Below are positions 45,995 to 57,400 of a stretch of 64,000 nucleotides of DNA, piece after piece. Where the stretch lies: NCBI RefSeq assembly GCF_001717955.1, contig NZ_CP014168.1, forward strand, positions 1,488,001 to 1,552,000, given 5' to 3'. Source of the DNA: Sphingomonas panacis. Its GTDB lineage: Bacteria; Pseudomonadota; Alphaproteobacteria; Sphingomonadales; Sphingomonadaceae. The position numbers were made by a program, and so were the translations under genes. Under the pieces are notes generated by a model. The model searched no databases. It was not told the origin of the DNA and saw only the letters and a program-made list of their open reading frames with translations. Within the stretch, counting starts at the first letter, position 1. Each line of letters begins with the position of its first letter.

Positions 45995-48820
45995 ATGCGT
46001 CTCAAATCTCTCGCTCTTATCGGGACGATGATGTTCCTTACCCAGCCCGCCCTTGCCGAAACCAAGCCTGCCCCGCTCGCGGCCCTGATCCGGCAGGTCG
46101 ACATTCCCTATACGCAATTCACCTTAGCCAATGGATTGCGCGTGGTCGTCCATACCGATCGCAAGGCGCCGATCGTCGCGGTGAGCGTGTGGTATGATGT
46201 CGGATCGAAGTTCGAACCCAAGGGCAAGACCGGGTTCGCGCATCTGTTCGAGCATCTGATGTTCAACGGCAGCGAGAATGCGCCGGGCGATTTCTATGAG
46301 CCGCTCAAACAGGCCGGCGGCACCGACATGAACGGCAGCACCTATTTCGACCGCACCAATTATTACGAGACGGTGCCCAGGACCGCGCTCGACCGGGCGT
46401 TGTTTCTCGAAAGCGACCGGATGGGCTATCTGCTCGGCGCGGTCACGCAAGCCACGCTCGACCGGCAGCGCGGCGTCGTCCAGAACGAGAAACGGCAGGG
46501 CGACAACCGGCCCTATGGCCTCGTCCAGTACAAGCAGATCGAGGGGCTGTTTCCGGCCGGGCACCCGTATGGCCACACCACGATCGGATCGATGGCCGAT
46601 CTCGACGCCGCCAGCCTCGACGATGTGAAGAGCTGGTTCCGCGCGCATTACGGCCCCAACAACACCGTGCTGGTGCTGGCTGGCGATATCGACGCGACCA
46701 CCGCCAGGCCGCTGGTGGAAAAGTATTTCGGCGCGATCCCGTCCGGGCCGCAGAACACAGCGCCCACCGTCGAGATCCCGACGCTCGCCGTCGCCAAGTC
46801 CGAAGTGATGAAGGACCGCGTCGGCGCGACGTTGCTGCTGCGCGCGTGGACGGTGCCGGGGGTCAACGACACCGATTCGACGGCGCTCGACGTGGCGGCT
46901 GGCGTGCTCGGCGGGCTGTCGAGTTCGCGGCTCGACACGCTGCTGGTGCGCAAGGAGAAGCTGGCGGTTCAGGTCAGCGCGCACAACAGCAGCTTCGCGC
47001 AACTCGGCACCTTCAGCGTGCGCGCACTGGTGCGGCCGGGGGTCGATCCGGCGCTGGTGGCGACGCGGCTCGATGCGATCGTCGCGGATTTCTTGCGTGA
47101 CGGGCCGAGCGCGGACGAGGTCGGCCGCTACGTCACCGAAAGCGTATCGGGCACGATCGCGGGCCTTGAGCGGGTCGGCGGTGGCGGCGGCAAGGCGGTG
47201 ACCTTGGCCGAGGGCGCGCTCTATTCGAACAATCCCGGCTTCTATAAGAAGCAGCTCGCCGATCTCGCCGCGCAGACGCCGGCGCATGTCCGCGCGGTCG
47301 CCGCGAAATGGCTGTCCCGGCCGGTCTATGCGCTGACCGTCGAGCCGGGCGCGCGCGAGGCCTATGCCGATGCGGCGGTGCCGCCGCCCGCGCCGGTCGC
47401 GGTCAAGCCCGAGCCGCCGGTGAAGGGCACGCGTGGCGCGATGCCGCCCGCCGGTGCCGCGATCGACCTGACCTATCCCAAGGTCGAGCGCGCGCGGCTC
47501 AGCAACGGTATCGAGATCGTCTATGCGCAGCGCGGCGCGGTGCCGTTCACGCGCGCGGTGCTGAGCTTCGACGCCGGCTATGCCGCCGATGTGGCGGGGC
47601 GGTCTGGCACCGCCAAGTTCGCGCTGGCGATGCTCAACGAAGGCACCGTGGCGCGCGATGCCACCGCGCTCGCCGAAGCCAAGGAGCGGCTCGGCGCAGG
47701 GATCGGCATGGGGATGAGCGCCGACCGCACCAGCATTTCGTTCAGCGCGCCGAGCGTCAATCTCGCGCCGGTGATCGATCTGTTCGCGGACATGGTGCGC
47801 CACCCCGCGTTCACGCCCGCCGAAGTCGAGCGCAAGCGCGCCGAACTGCTCGCCGCCATCGCGCAGGAAGTGACCGATCCCGGCGCGCTCGCCAACCGCG
47901 TGCTGCCGCCGCTGCTGTACGGCGCGGCCTCACCCTACGCCAAGGCCAATGGCGGCGGTGATCCGGCGGCGGTCGCCGCGCTGACGCGCGACGATCTGAT
48001 CGCGTTCAACGCCGCATGGCTCCGCCCCGACACCGCCCGGCTGTTCGTGGTGAGCGACCGGCCGCTCGCCGAGATCGCGGCGGCGTTCGAGCGCGGCTTC
48101 GGCGACTGGCAGGCTGCGGGCGCGCGCGGCGTCAAGCGGTTCGCACCGCTCGCGCCGACCACGCCGAGGATCGTGCTGGTCGATCGCCCCGATTCGCCGC
48201 AGTCCACGATCCTCGGCGCGCTGCCCAACACGCTCGCCGGCACCGATGAGCTGCTGCCGCTCATCACCGCCAATGATGCGCTCGGCGGCGGCTTCCTCGC
48301 GCGGATCAATATGAACCTGCGCGAAGACAAGCATTGGGCCTATGGCGCGAGCGGCAGTTTCCAGCGGATCGAACATGCCGCGCCCTATCTGGTCAGCGCG
48401 CCGGTGCAGGCCGACAAGACCGGCGCGGCGATCGCCGAACTGCGCAAGGAACTGACCGGCTATGTCGGCGCGCAACCGATGACCCAGGCCGAGTTCGATC
48501 GCGCGATCGCCGATGCGACACGCTCGCTCCCCGGCAGTTTCGAAACCTCGCAGGCATTGCTCGGCGGGATGCAGAACAACGATCTGTGGAAGCGCCCCGA
48601 CGATTATTACGCGACGATCACCGCGCGCTACCGCGCGCTGACGCGCGCGCAGGTCGAAGCGGCGGCGCGTGCGGCCATCGACCCGGCTCGTGCGTTCTGG
48701 GTCGTGGTCGGCGACGCGAAGGTCGTCCGGCCGCAGCTTGACAGCCTCGGCCTCCCCGTCGAGGTGATTCCCGCCGCATCGGTCGCCACCGCGCGCCGGG
48801 CGGCCGGCTTACAGGAGTGA
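45995..48820 (+). CDS. M16 family zinc peptidase, two-domain, secreted
   Basis: 941 aa. Signal peptide ending QPALA. The first M16 domain has the inverted zinc motif HLFEH (His83, Glu86, His87); the second (about residues 500-900) lacks it, as is usual for the fused two-domain, pitrilysin-like form. Likely periplasmic, degrading small peptides. Start ATG 45995. Divergent from clpB; the following 99-aa gene starts 4 bp after the stop. Confidence 0.93.
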   Translation: MRLKSLALIGTMMFLTQPALAETKPAPLAALIRQVDIPYTQFTLANGLRVVVHTDRKAPIVAVSVWYDVGSKFEPKGKTGFAHLFEHLMFNGSENAPGDFYEPLKQAGGTDMNGSTYFDRTNYYETVPRTALDRALFLESDRMGYLLGAVTQATLDRQRGVVQNEKRQGDNRPYGLVQYKQIEGLFPAGHPYGHTTIGSMADLDAASLDDVKSWFRAHYGPNNTVLVLAGDIDATTARPLVEKYFGAIPSGPQNTAPTVEIPTLAVAKSEVMKDRVGATLLLRAWTVPGVNDTDSTALDVAAGVLGGLSSSRLDTLLVRKEKLAVQVSAHNSSFAQLGTFSVRALVRPGVDPALVATRLDAIVADFLRDGPSADEVGRYVTESVSGTIAGLERVGGGGGKAVTLAEGALYSNNPGFYKKQLADLAAQTPAHVRAVAAKWLSRPVYALTVEPGAREAYADAAVPPPAPVAVKPEPPVKGTRGAMPPAGAAIDLTYPKVERARLSNGIEIVYAQRGAVPFTRAVLSFDAGYAADVAGRSGTAKFALAMLNEGTVARDATALAEAKERLGAGIGMGMSADRTSISFSAPSVNLAPVIDLFADMVRHPAFTPAEVERKRAELLAAIAQEVTDPGALANRVLPPLLYGAASPYAKANGGGDPAAVAALTRDDLIAFNAAWLRPDTARLFVVSDRPLAEIAAAFERGFGDWQAAGARGVKRFAPLAPTTPRIVLVDRPDSPQSTILGALPNTLAGTDELLPLITANDALGGGFLARINMNLREDKHWAYGASGSFQRIEHAAPYLVSAPVQADKTGAAIAELRKELTGYVGAQPMTQAEFDRAIADATRSLPGSFETSQALLGGMQNNDLWKRPDDYYATITARYRALTRAQVEAAARAAIDPARAFWVVVGDAKVVRPQLDSLGLPVEVIPAASVATARRAAGLQE

Positions 48821-48824
48821 CGTG

Positions 48825-49124
48825 ATGGCGACGGTCGATGGACAGTGGAATATCGTGGTGCGCACGCCGCTCGGCGAACAGAAGGCGATGCTCAACGTGG
48901 TGAGCGCCGGCACCAGCTTCACCGGCAATCTGAGCGGCGCGCTCGGCTCGGTCGAGGTCAAGGACGGCACGGTTGACGGCGACACGCTCGCCTGGGTGAT
49001 GTCGATCACCTCGCCGATGCCGATGAAGCTCGAATGCACCGCGACGGTGGACGGCGACACGCTGACCGGATCGGTCGGCGCGGGCGGGCTGGGGAGCTTC
49101 CCGGTCTCGGGCGTGCGGGCGTAA
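48825..49124 (+). CDS. Hypothetical protein, 99 aa
   Basis: ATG 48825 with CAGGAG. Repeating beta-strand pattern (GQWNIVVRTPLGEQKAMLNV, FTGNLSGALGSVEVKDGTVD, LTGSVGAGGLGSFPVSG), probably a small beta barrel or sandwich. No signal peptide. Overall pattern is common in sphingomonads; function unknown. Cotranscribed with the M16 peptidase. Confidence 0.75.
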   Translation: MATVDGQWNIVVRTPLGEQKAMLNVVSAGTSFTGNLSGALGSVEVKDGTVDGDTLAWVMSITSPMPMKLECTATVDGDTLTGSVGAGGLGSFPVSGVRA

Positions 49125-49217
49125 CGTAAAACCCTTCCCTCTCCCGATGGGAAAGGGAAGGGCGAAGCGCGGACGGGTGCGGGCGAGGCCCTTGGTTTCG
49201 CCGCGCGCGCAAAGCTC

Positions 49218-49733
49218 CTACTTACGGATAGCCGTATCGTCGATGTTGGAGAGTGCGACCGCGTGCATGCACCAGCGGTTGAGGATCAGGAACGCGTCGG
49301 ACTCAGGCTTTCCCTTCGACGAGTCCGTCACAATCCTGCAAGCATGATGGCCCGAACTGCCCCGAACGCTGCCGCTGTCCTCCATGAAAGCCACGACGGA
49401 TTTCTGATTGGGAAAACGGAAGAGCACCGCCACGCCCCTGATCGCGGTCATCGGCATCGGGGAAATCGAGGTTGCGTGACCAAACACCGGCACGAAATCG
49501 GCAATCGCATCGGCAGCCGCATCGATAACCGCATTGGCGGGGTCGGCCGCTGTCGTGACATGTTTGATGTCCACCAGCTCCGCATAGGCAATCGCCTCAT
49601 CCAGCCCCGGCGCGAGGAAACGACGTATCACGGTAGGGGCCGTTCCCCCGGTTGCAGGCGGCGCGGCCTGACCCTTCGCGGCGGCGGACAACAGCACCGC
49701 CACCGACATCGCAACGCCTGCCGCATACTTCAT
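49218..49733 (-). CDS. Hypothetical secreted protein, 171 aa
   Basis: ATG 49733 behind GGGAGGG. Signal peptide MKYAAGVAMSVAVLLSAAAK...QAA. The mature part has two cysteines (HHACRIVTD, NRWCMHAVAL) and a FRFPNQKSVVAFMED segment. No family recognised; isolated gene, convergent with the 99-aa gene. Confidence 0.7.
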   Translation of the reverse strand: MKYAAGVAMSVAVLLSAAAKGQAAPPATGGTAPTVIRRFLAPGLDEAIAYAELVDIKHVTTAADPANAVIDAAADAIADFVPVFGHATSISPMPMTAIRGVAVLFRFPNQKSVVAFMEDSGSVRGSSGHHACRIVTDSSKGKPESDAFLILNRWCMHAVALSNIDDTAIRK

Positions 49734-49933
49734 GCAAACCCTCCCGTGCTCCCGGCAGCAATGTCCGAGATCACGGCGGGGTACATCCGCTGGTGGTTGA
49801 ACGATAGCGCTACTTCCCACCGGGAGTCACGATCGTCGGGTGTTTTACGGGTCGCTCCGATGCCCATAAGGTTCTGCGCGCGCGCCGCCGATTTGGTCTT
49901 TCACGCTTCGCCGCCACGGCTTACCTAACGGGC

Positions 49934-51259
49934 ATGCTCAAGCACATCCTGCGTATCGCCCTGATCCTGATCGTCATCGCGATCCCGGTCGGCTATTGGA
50001 TCAGCCGGCCCGATACGGCGAAGCTGCCGCTCGAGGCGGTCACCGGCAAGCGACCCAACATCAGCCAGCCGCGCAACCAGATGGTCCCGACGATCCGCAT
50101 CGCCAAGCCGATCGGCTGGGGTAATGCCATGCCGACGCCGGCGGCCGGGCTTCAGGTCCAGCCGTTCGCGCGCGATCTCAAGCATCCGCGCTGGCTGTAC
50201 CGGCTGCCCAATGGCGACGTGCTGGTGGCGGAGACCGATTCGCCGCCGCGCAAGGCGAGCGGCGTCAAGGATTGGGTGATGGGGCTGCTGATCGGCTCGG
50301 CGGGGGCGGACAGCGGCTCGGCCAACCGCATCACCTTGCTGCGCGACGCCAATGGCGACGGCGTGGCGGAGAGCCGCACGGTGCTGATCTCGGGGCTCAA
50401 CTCGCCGCTCGGCATAGCGCTGGCGGGGGGCTATCTCTATATCGCCAACACCGATGCGCTGGTGCGCGTGCCGTTCACGCCCGGCCAGACCAGGATCACC
50501 GCCAAGCCCGAAACCGTCGTCACCTATCCGGGCGGCGGCAATCACTGGGCGCGCGGGCTGCTCGCCGCGCCCGACGGGTCGCTGTACGTTTCGGTCGGCT
50601 CGTCGAGCAACATCGCCGACAACGGGCTCGACGCCGAGACCAACCGCGCCAACATCCTCCAGGTCGATCCGGTCCACAAGGCGTTCCGCATCTATGCGGC
50701 GGGCCTGCGCAACCCGCAGGGGATGGCGTTCGCGCCGCAGGGCGGGCTGTGGGTGGTCGTCAACGAGCGCGACATGATGGGCTCCGACCTCGCGCCCGAT
50801 TACATGAGCCAGGTCGAGCTGGGCGATCACTTCGGCTGGCCGTGGTTCTATTGGGGCGGCTATATCGATCACCGCGTCCAGCCCGAGAATCCGGCGTTGC
50901 AGGAATATTCGAAGCGCCCCGATTATGCGCTTGGGCCGCACGTCGCCGCGCTTGGCCTCGCCTTCGCGACCGACGCCAAGCTCGGGCCGAAGTTCGCCAA
51001 CGGCGCGTTCGTGGGCGAGCATGGCTCGTGGAACCGCGTGCCGGCATCGGGCTACAAGGTCGTCTATGTGCCGTTCGGGGACAATGGCTTCCCCGCCAAG
51101 GGCGCGCGGCCGGTCGATCTGCTGACCGGGTTCCTCGACGACAAGGGCCGCGCGCGCGGGCGCCCGGTCGGGGTCATCACCGACAAGGCGGGCGCTTTGC
51201 TGGTGGCGGACGATGTCGGCAACACCGTCTGGCGGGTGAGCGCCAAGGCCGGCGGCTGA
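49934..51259 (+). CDS. Sorbosone dehydrogenase family / PQQ-type beta-propeller protein
   Basis: 441 aa. N-terminal membrane anchor (ILRIALILIVIAIPVGYWI), then a six-bladed-type propeller: KHPRWLYRLPNGDVLVAETD, ANPQG-like AGLRNPQGMAF, and GEHGSWNR near the end, all typical of L-sorbosone/soluble glucose dehydrogenase homologues. Periplasmic; PQQ dependence is assumed from the family and the substrate is unknown. Confidence 0.87.
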   Translation: MLKHILRIALILIVIAIPVGYWISRPDTAKLPLEAVTGKRPNISQPRNQMVPTIRIAKPIGWGNAMPTPAAGLQVQPFARDLKHPRWLYRLPNGDVLVAETDSPPRKASGVKDWVMGLLIGSAGADSGSANRITLLRDANGDGVAESRTVLISGLNSPLGIALAGGYLYIANTDALVRVPFTPGQTRITAKPETVVTYPGGGNHWARGLLAAPDGSLYVSVGSSSNIADNGLDAETNRANILQVDPVHKAFRIYAAGLRNPQGMAFAPQGGLWVVVNERDMMGSDLAPDYMSQVELGDHFGWPWFYWGGYIDHRVQPENPALQEYSKRPDYALGPHVAALGLAFATDAKLGPKFANGAFVGEHGSWNRVPASGYKVVYVPFGDNGFPAKGARPVDLLTGFLDDKGRARGRPVGVITDKAGALLVADDVGNTVWRVSAKAGG

Positions 51260-51427
51260 CTCGCGACAGCCGCGCGGCGCCGCCCGCCGATGTGACATCG
51301 ATGTACCAGAGTCGGACGATTCGTCTCACCCTGACACGCGCGCGGTTTACGAAGCCGCGCAAACCGCCGATATTCGCCACGACAGTCGACCCGGAGCGGA
51401 ATCCAGGCGTGAGAGTGGGCGTGAGGG

Positions 51428-51916
51428 ATGATGGGGACACGTGTTACCACCAATACGGCCAAAATGGCCGAGAACTGGCGCGTCGCGATGACCGCGCTGT
51501 GCAACCAGTTTCTGACGACGCATCGCACCCTGTCCGAGACGATCCAGCTCGGCCCGACCGAAACGCTGATCTTCCTGACGATCTCGGTCGCCAATGTGCA
51601 GCGGGTGATGCGCGAACGCGCGATCCCGCCCGAGCTGCGCGGCACGACCCCGCTGCCGCGCGAGGCGATCGTGCCGATCTCGCGCAACGCGATCTCCGCC
51701 GCCACCGGCCTGCCGCGCGAGACGGTGCGGCGGCAGGTCGCCCACATGATCGCGCGCGGCCTCATCGTCGAAGACCCGCGCGGCGGGGTGACGCCACCGC
51801 CTGACATCATCTCGGCGGCCGGGTTCGAGCCGGTGCTCGAAGGGCTGATGACCGAATTCGCGCGCACGGTGGAGACCTTGTGCCGCACCGGCGCGCTCGC
51901 GGTCGGGCACGATTGA
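51428..51916 (+). CDS. Winged-helix transcriptional regulator, 162 aa
   Basis: A central helix-turn-helix (PISRNAISAATGLPRETVRR, QVAHMIARGLIVEDPRGGV) is flanked by helical regions. It resembles IclR/Crp-like wHTH proteins but lacks a recognisable ligand domain. ATG 51428 or 51431, behind GTGAGGG. Confidence 0.75.
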   Translation: MMGTRVTTNTAKMAENWRVAMTALCNQFLTTHRTLSETIQLGPTETLIFLTISVANVQRVMRERAIPPELRGTTPLPREAIVPISRNAISAATGLPRETVRRQVAHMIARGLIVEDPRGGVTPPPDIISAAGFEPVLEGLMTEFARTVETLCRTGALAVGHD

Positions 51917-51946
51917 CCGCCGCTCGCTAGGCACCCCCGCGAGCGG

Positions 51947-52381
51947 CTAGGGCATCGCCAGCGCGATCGCCAGATCGGCGAGCGGCACCCCCGTTTCGGC
52001 ATCGACCACCACCGGCACGATCTCGCGGCCGCTGCCCGCCTCGACCGGGCGGCGCATCGCGCCCCCGCCGAAATGCTTGCGCGCCCACCCGCCGAGCGCG
52101 TGCAGCACCGGCAGATAGTCGCGCCCGGCCTCGGTCAGCACATACTCGTCGCGCGGCGGGTGATCGCTGTAGCGCCGCCGCGCGAGCATCCCCGCCGTCA
52201 CCAGCGCCGCCAGCCGGCGCGCGAGAATGTTGGGGGCGATGCCGAGGCTCTTCTGGAACTGGTCGAAGCGCGTCTGCCCCAGCCCCGCGTTGCGCAGGAT
52301 CAGCATGCTCCACGTATCGCCGGCGCGGGCGAGGCCACGCCCGACCGGGCACACCCCGCAGGAAAGGTCCGTCATGTCCAT
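51947..52381 (-). CDS. HxlR family transcriptional regulator
   Basis: 144 aa. HxlR winged helix: CPVGRGLARAGDTWSMLILR, RFDQFQKSLGIAPNILARRL and YVLTEAGRDYLPVL. The N-terminal cysteine pair (CGVCPVG) could respond to aldehydes or oxidants, as shown for some members. Divergent from an SDR gene with 63 bp between, which it probably controls. Confidence 0.92.
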   Translation of the reverse strand: MDMTDLSCGVCPVGRGLARAGDTWSMLILRNAGLGQTRFDQFQKSLGIAPNILARRLAALVTAGMLARRRYSDHPPRDEYVLTEAGRDYLPVLHALGGWARKHFGGGAMRRPVEAGSGREIVPVVVDAETGVPLADLAIALAMP

Positions 52382-52444
52382 TGCAGAAAGATAGTCACAT
52401 CATTATTAAAACGCAAGCGACATCACGCAACGGAGACCCCCCCC

Positions 52445-53284
52445 ATGACCCAAGCCATCACCGATCCCCGCAACCAGACCGCGCTCGTCACCGGCGCCTC
52501 GACCGGAATCGGCGCGGTCTATGCCGATCGGCTCGCGAAGCGCGGCTACGACCTGATCCTCGTCGCGCGCGACGCCGCCCGCCTCAACACGCTCGCCGAG
52601 CGGCTGCGCGCCGAGACCGGCCGCACCGTCACCGTCCAGCGTGCCGATCTCACCGCCGCCGCCGACGTATCCGCCGTCGCCGCCACGCTCGCCGACGATG
52701 CGCGCATCACCCTGCTCGTCAACAACGCCGGCATGGCGCTCGACGGCGATCTCCTCACCGCCACCGCGCCCGATGTCGAACGCCTCATCGCGCTCAACAT
52801 CACCGCGCCGACGTTGCTCGCGCAGGCCGCCGGCAAGGCGTTCGTCGCGCGCGGTGCCGAAGGTCAGGACGGCGGCGCCATCATCAACATCGCCTCGGTG
52901 CTGGCGCTCGCCCCCGAAGCGTTCGACGGCGTCTATTCGGGCAGCAAGGCCTATCTGCTCACGCTCAGCCAGAGCCTCGCCGCGCACTATGCCGCAAAGG
53001 GCCTCTACGTTCAGGCGGTGCTGCCCGGCGCGACCCGCACCGAGATCTGGGAGCGGTCTGGCAAGGATGTCGAATCCTTCCCGGCGGAGATGGTGATGGC
53101 GGTCGACGATCTCGTCGATGCGGCGCTGGTCGGCTTCGACGCGCGCGAGACCGTGACGATCCCGCCGCTCGCCGACGAGCATCTGCCGCACTGGAACGCG
53201 ATGCAGGCCGAACGCGCCGCGCTTGGCGGTGTGCTCAGCCGCCGCGATCCCGCCGCGCGCTACGCTGGGCCAGCGCGCGCCTGA
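52445..53284 (+). CDS. Short-chain dehydrogenase/reductase
   Basis: 279 aa classical SDR. Cofactor motif TGASTGIG, NNAG, and active-site YSGSK (Tyr-x-x-x-Lys) with Ser in NIASVLAL. The N-terminal Arg context suggests NADPH (inferred). ATG 52445. The regulator-oxidoreductase pair with HxlR is common. Its 3' end overlaps the convergent HTH gene by 25 bp. Confidence 0.92.
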   Translation: MTQAITDPRNQTALVTGASTGIGAVYADRLAKRGYDLILVARDAARLNTLAERLRAETGRTVTVQRADLTAAADVSAVAATLADDARITLLVNNAGMALDGDLLTATAPDVERLIALNITAPTLLAQAAGKAFVARGAEGQDGGAIINIASVLALAPEAFDGVYSGSKAYLLTLSQSLAAHYAAKGLYVQAVLPGATRTEIWERSGKDVESFPAEMVMAVDDLVDAALVGFDARETVTIPPLADEHLPHWNAMQAERAALGGVLSRRDPAARYAGPARA

Positions 53285-54384
53285 GCGACCGGGTGCGCCG
53301 CGCGCATCCGTCGGCGCGCCCGCTTGCCGCCCCGTCTCGCCCCGTCGCGTCCCGCCACGCCGCGCGCGCCGCGCTCGGAGGCGGCGGCGCGGTCGAGCGC
53401 GGCGGTGTCCCGCGCCTCGGTCGCCAGCGCACGCAGCAGCGCATCGACCGGGGGCAGGGCGGCATCGTGCTCCGCCGGCGCCGAGTCCGCCGCCTGCGCC
53501 CCCGCGCCCGCCTCCACAGCGTCCCCGGGCGCAGTCTCAAGCCCGGTCATCGCCCACAGCGCCTCGTCGCGGTCGAACAACGTGACATCCTCGACCGGCA
53601 TCACCGGTTCCTGCGTGAGCCAGGTCGGCTCGTCCGCCTCGTCGCAGCGCACGAACGCCGCCGCCGGATCGTCGAGCTGCGCCGCCGCCGCCGCCATGCC
53701 GCCCTGCTCGATCGCCGCATCCGCCTCCCGCCGCCGCGCCGCGCACTCGGCCAGCGCCGCCGCGATCGCCGCCTCCGCCTGCGCGTCGAGCGCCACCCCG
53801 GCGAAATCCTCCAGCGCCCGCGCCGCCGCATCGCCCCGCTCGGCCCCGCCGCCCTCGCACCCGTCGCCCGAGACAACCGTCCGCACCGTCGTCGTAGACG
53901 CCTGCGCGACCGCACCCCCGTCCGCGCTCCCCGCCTCGGCGCGCGTGCTGAAATACTCGACCTTGGTGCGCCGCCCCTGCGCATCCTGCCCGTAATGGCG
54001 AAGACAGAACATCAGCAGCGCGTCATTGGTCTTGCGGCGATAGCCGGCGAGCTTGCCGGCCACGAACACCGGCACCAGATACCCCTCGATCGCGCGCTCG
54101 AACGCGATATCCTTCAGCCGCTGCACCCCGAAATCGAGCGCCGCCTCCCACGCCCGCCGGAACTCCTCCGCCCCCGGCGCACGCCTGAGCGTATAGCAAT
54201 TCGCCTGCGCCATATTGACCATCCGCGCCGCCCGACTGACCGATCCGGTATCCGCCAGCGCCTCGATGAACGCCTTCTGCCGCGCCGGCGTCCAGCCATC
54301 ATGCCGGTGTTTCTTGCGCGGCACCGGCGCGAAATCGGGGAGGGCGGGGCGGTCTTCGCGGGCGATGGGGGCGCGGTTTTGCAT
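53260..54384 (-). CDS. Sphingomonad HTH protein of unknown function, 374 aa
   Basis: ATG 54384 with GGGAG seven bases before. Residues about 25-75 read as a helix-turn-helix (WTPARQKAFIEALADTGSVS, RAARMVNMAQANCYTLRR), followed by EFRRAWEAALDFGVQRLKDI and GYRRKTNDALLMFCLRHYG. The rest is Ala-rich low complexity. It resembles phage terminase small subunits in its DNA-binding part, and similar proteins occur in many sphingomonads. Function unknown. Confidence 0.75.
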   Translation of the reverse strand: MQNRAPIAREDRPALPDFAPVPRKKHRHDGWTPARQKAFIEALADTGSVSRAARMVNMAQANCYTLRRAPGAEEFRRAWEAALDFGVQRLKDIAFERAIEGYLVPVFVAGKLAGYRRKTNDALLMFCLRHYGQDAQGRRTKVEYFSTRAEAGSADGGAVAQASTTTVRTVVSGDGCEGGGAERGDAAARALEDFAGVALDAQAEAAIAAALAECAARRREADAAIEQGGMAAAAAQLDDPAAAFVRCDEADEPTWLTQEPVMPVEDVTLFDRDEALWAMTGLETAPGDAVEAGAGAQAADSAPAEHDAALPPVDALLRALATEARDTAALDRAAASERGARGVAGRDGARRGGKRARRRMRAAHPVAQARAGPA

Positions 54385-54477
54385 GGGGTGGCTCCCGGGT
54401 GTGGTGATGCGGGAGTGGTAGGTATGCGAGGTTGGGGGGTGTAGGACAGGGGGGATTTGCGCGACCCGCACGGTCGC

Positions 54478-57400
54478 TTAAGCGCTGCGATCAAGCGCCG
54501 CCATCGCCGTGGTGATCGTTACCGTATCCACGCTCACGCGCACGACCTTCGCCAGCAGCGCGATCATGCTCTCCTTATAGTCGGCGAAGCGATAGGTGTT
54601 GAATTTGGCGGCGATGGTCGGGTCGCGCGGGCGCTTTTCCTTGTGCTGATCGAGTACCCAGTCGATCGCGGAGCGGTTGCCGAGGCGGTAGGTCCACGCC
54701 TCGGGCGGGATGCCAGTGATCTGCGTGTCGGCATCGACCACCACCACGCCGGCTTCGGGCTGCGACTTGAGGATCGGCTTGGGCGTGGTGCCGGCGGCGC
54801 GCTTCGCGGGCGTCTCGACCCGCTCGACCGGCCAGGGCGCGACCTCCTCATAGCCGATGTGCAGCGCCATCAGCGTTTCGCCCCACGCCGCCCATCGGGC
54901 GAAATCGGGGTAGAAGGGGATGCGCGGGAATTCGCGCTTGAGGTTGAGCGCATAGGTCTCGCGGTAGACCGGATCGTGGAGGACGGCATAGACATAGTGG
55001 AAGATCGCGTCCTTGGTGACGCCCTTCCGGCCATATTCCTTGACGAACTTGTTGAACGCCCAGTCGGTGATGTTGTCGATCCGCTCGCCGGACTTGGTGT
55101 AGCGGTAGCGCGGTAATTCAACTGTACCTGCTCCGCTCCCCACAAGATGCAGGTCACAAACCACAGCGGTCGCCATGGTCATCCACGGCTTCTGTGAATC
55201 TGGTCCAGTAAAACAGACGGACAGATTATTGCCCTCTCCTGAGAAAGGGAAAATTTGTCCGTTAAGATACGGCATTTCGTTGAGTTGGGGCGAGTAGGCA
55301 AGCCAAATTTTCGTGAATGGGCGGTACATTGCTGATCTGAGTGAGGGGAGTAAAACTGCCGTGCGTTTCCTTGCCAGCCCTTTCAACGCCCGAGTCCATT
55401 TTATTCCAGACCGAAATCGAACCTCATCAGCATCGTTTTTATGCCATGGAGCAATGTTCTTAATTGCTTTAGTATAGTCTTCAATTAAAAAACTAACTTT
55501 TGATTTTAATTGATTCATATCCTGATCATATACCCAATCATCTCGATTGGTTACCACGCCGAGAGAGAAAAGATGGAAAATGGAACCTTGTCCACGGGTT
55601 CCTTGCTTGGTGGCTTTTGTGGCAATCGGCAGATATGCCGCAGGAAAAGGATTAGCGTCGTCAAGCCAAGTTCCATCTCCCCGCGGCTTTATGATTGTGC
55701 TATTGTTTTGTCCGAGGTCGATCTCGTGAAGCCAAGAAAGCTTGCTGACGGCGTCTTCATTCGGAGCAATCGTAAGCTCGATATGCGCTGCACCAGACCT
55801 TCCTTTTCGCCGAACCAAAAACGCGATCGCGACTCCCGTACCGATGCCGAAGACGTTTGAAGCGCCTGCTGGTCCTGCCTCCTTATAATCTCCACCGAGG
55901 TCGAAGATTCTGATCTCGGAAAAGTCGTTGGCAATTATCTTTCTGAAGCCATCGAAGGTCCGACTATCGATAAAACTCCGGTTCGTAACGAACGCCAAAA
56001 CCCCCTCATCGCCCAATCGGTCGCTCGCCCAGCGATAGAAGCGCGCGTACATGTCGTAGAGCTTGGTCTTTTGCGCCGTGCTCGCCTTGATGTACGTGTC
56101 CTTGATGCGCTTATCGATGTGCGCGTAGGCCCGGTTCTTGTTGTTATCGTTCTCGTTCTGCTGGTTGGCGTTGTAGGGCGGGTTGCCGATGATCACGCTG
56201 ATCTTGCGCCGGTTCTGCTTCTTGATCCGCTCGATATTCTCGTCGGTCAGGCTGCCGAGCAGATCGAACTGGTGGCCGGCATGGATGCCGAGCGCATCGA
56301 CATTGTCGAGCGTGTCGACGAAGCACAGATTCTCGAACTCGGCGAACTGGCCGGTGATCGCCTGATAGGTCGCCTCGATGTTCAGATTGGCGACGTAATA
56401 GGGCAGGATCGCGACTTCGTTGGCGTGCAGCTCTTCCTTGTATTTGTGGCGAAGCTTGTCGTGATGCCCCCGAAAATGTTCGAGCAGTTCGACGATGAAA
56501 GTGCCGGTGCCGGTGGCGGGATCGAGGATCTCGACGCCGCGATCGACCAGGTTCTTGCCGAAATGCTTCTCGCACAGCCAGTCGGTCGAGCGGATCATGA
56601 AGCGGACGATCTCGCCCGGCGTATAGACCACGCCCAAGCGGTCGGCGGCCTTGGCGTTATAGACCTTGTAGAAATTCTCGTAGAGGCCCTTCAGGAAGCC
56701 CTGCTTTTCCGAATGGCTCTGGATGACGGCGGCGGTGCGCGCGATGCCCGAATAATAGGGCGAGAGCGCGCGCAGCAGAGTCGATTTCTCGCCGCGCGCG
56801 AACAGCTTTTCCTCGAGCTTGTAGAGTTCCGAGGCGACGTTGTTCTGGCGGTGGAAATCGGGGTTGTCGAACACCTTGGCGAAGATGTCTTCGGTAAGGA
56901 TGTGCTGGATTAGCATTTCCTGCACGTCATCCTGCGTCACCACCGGATTGATCGCTTCCTGCGCATGGGCGAGGAAGGCCTTTTCGGCGGCGACGTAGAG
57001 TTTGGACGCCTTGCGCTTCTTCGCGATGCGGTCGCGCAGCGCCTCCAGCACGGCGGGCAGGTCTTGGCTGAACTGCTTGACCGCCTTGTTGAAGTCGGCA
57101 ATTTCCTGGCGTTCATGTGCGAAGAAGCGGACGAGCAGGGGATAGAGCGCCTCAGTATCGTCCATCGCGACCCGTGCAACTTCTTGCCCGTCCTGGATCA
57201 ATACAGCGGTTCGGTCATCGGAATAGACGATGTTGTCGCGCGGATAGCCCCTGCGCGATTTAGCGGCGATCTCGGCGTCGAGGTCGTCGTCGGCATCCTT
57301 CGCTTCCCAGTAGCCGAAAGGCACGCGCAGCGCGTGAAGCAGCGCGCCGTCGAGGTAGATGCGGTTCTTCTGCGGCGTCGTGATGGCGTGTTCTGGGACG

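Noticed and set aside
53260..54384. Phage terminase small subunit
   Set aside because: No large subunit or other phage gene adjacent, and the long Ala-rich tail is unlike phage proteins; kept as an unknown HTH protein.
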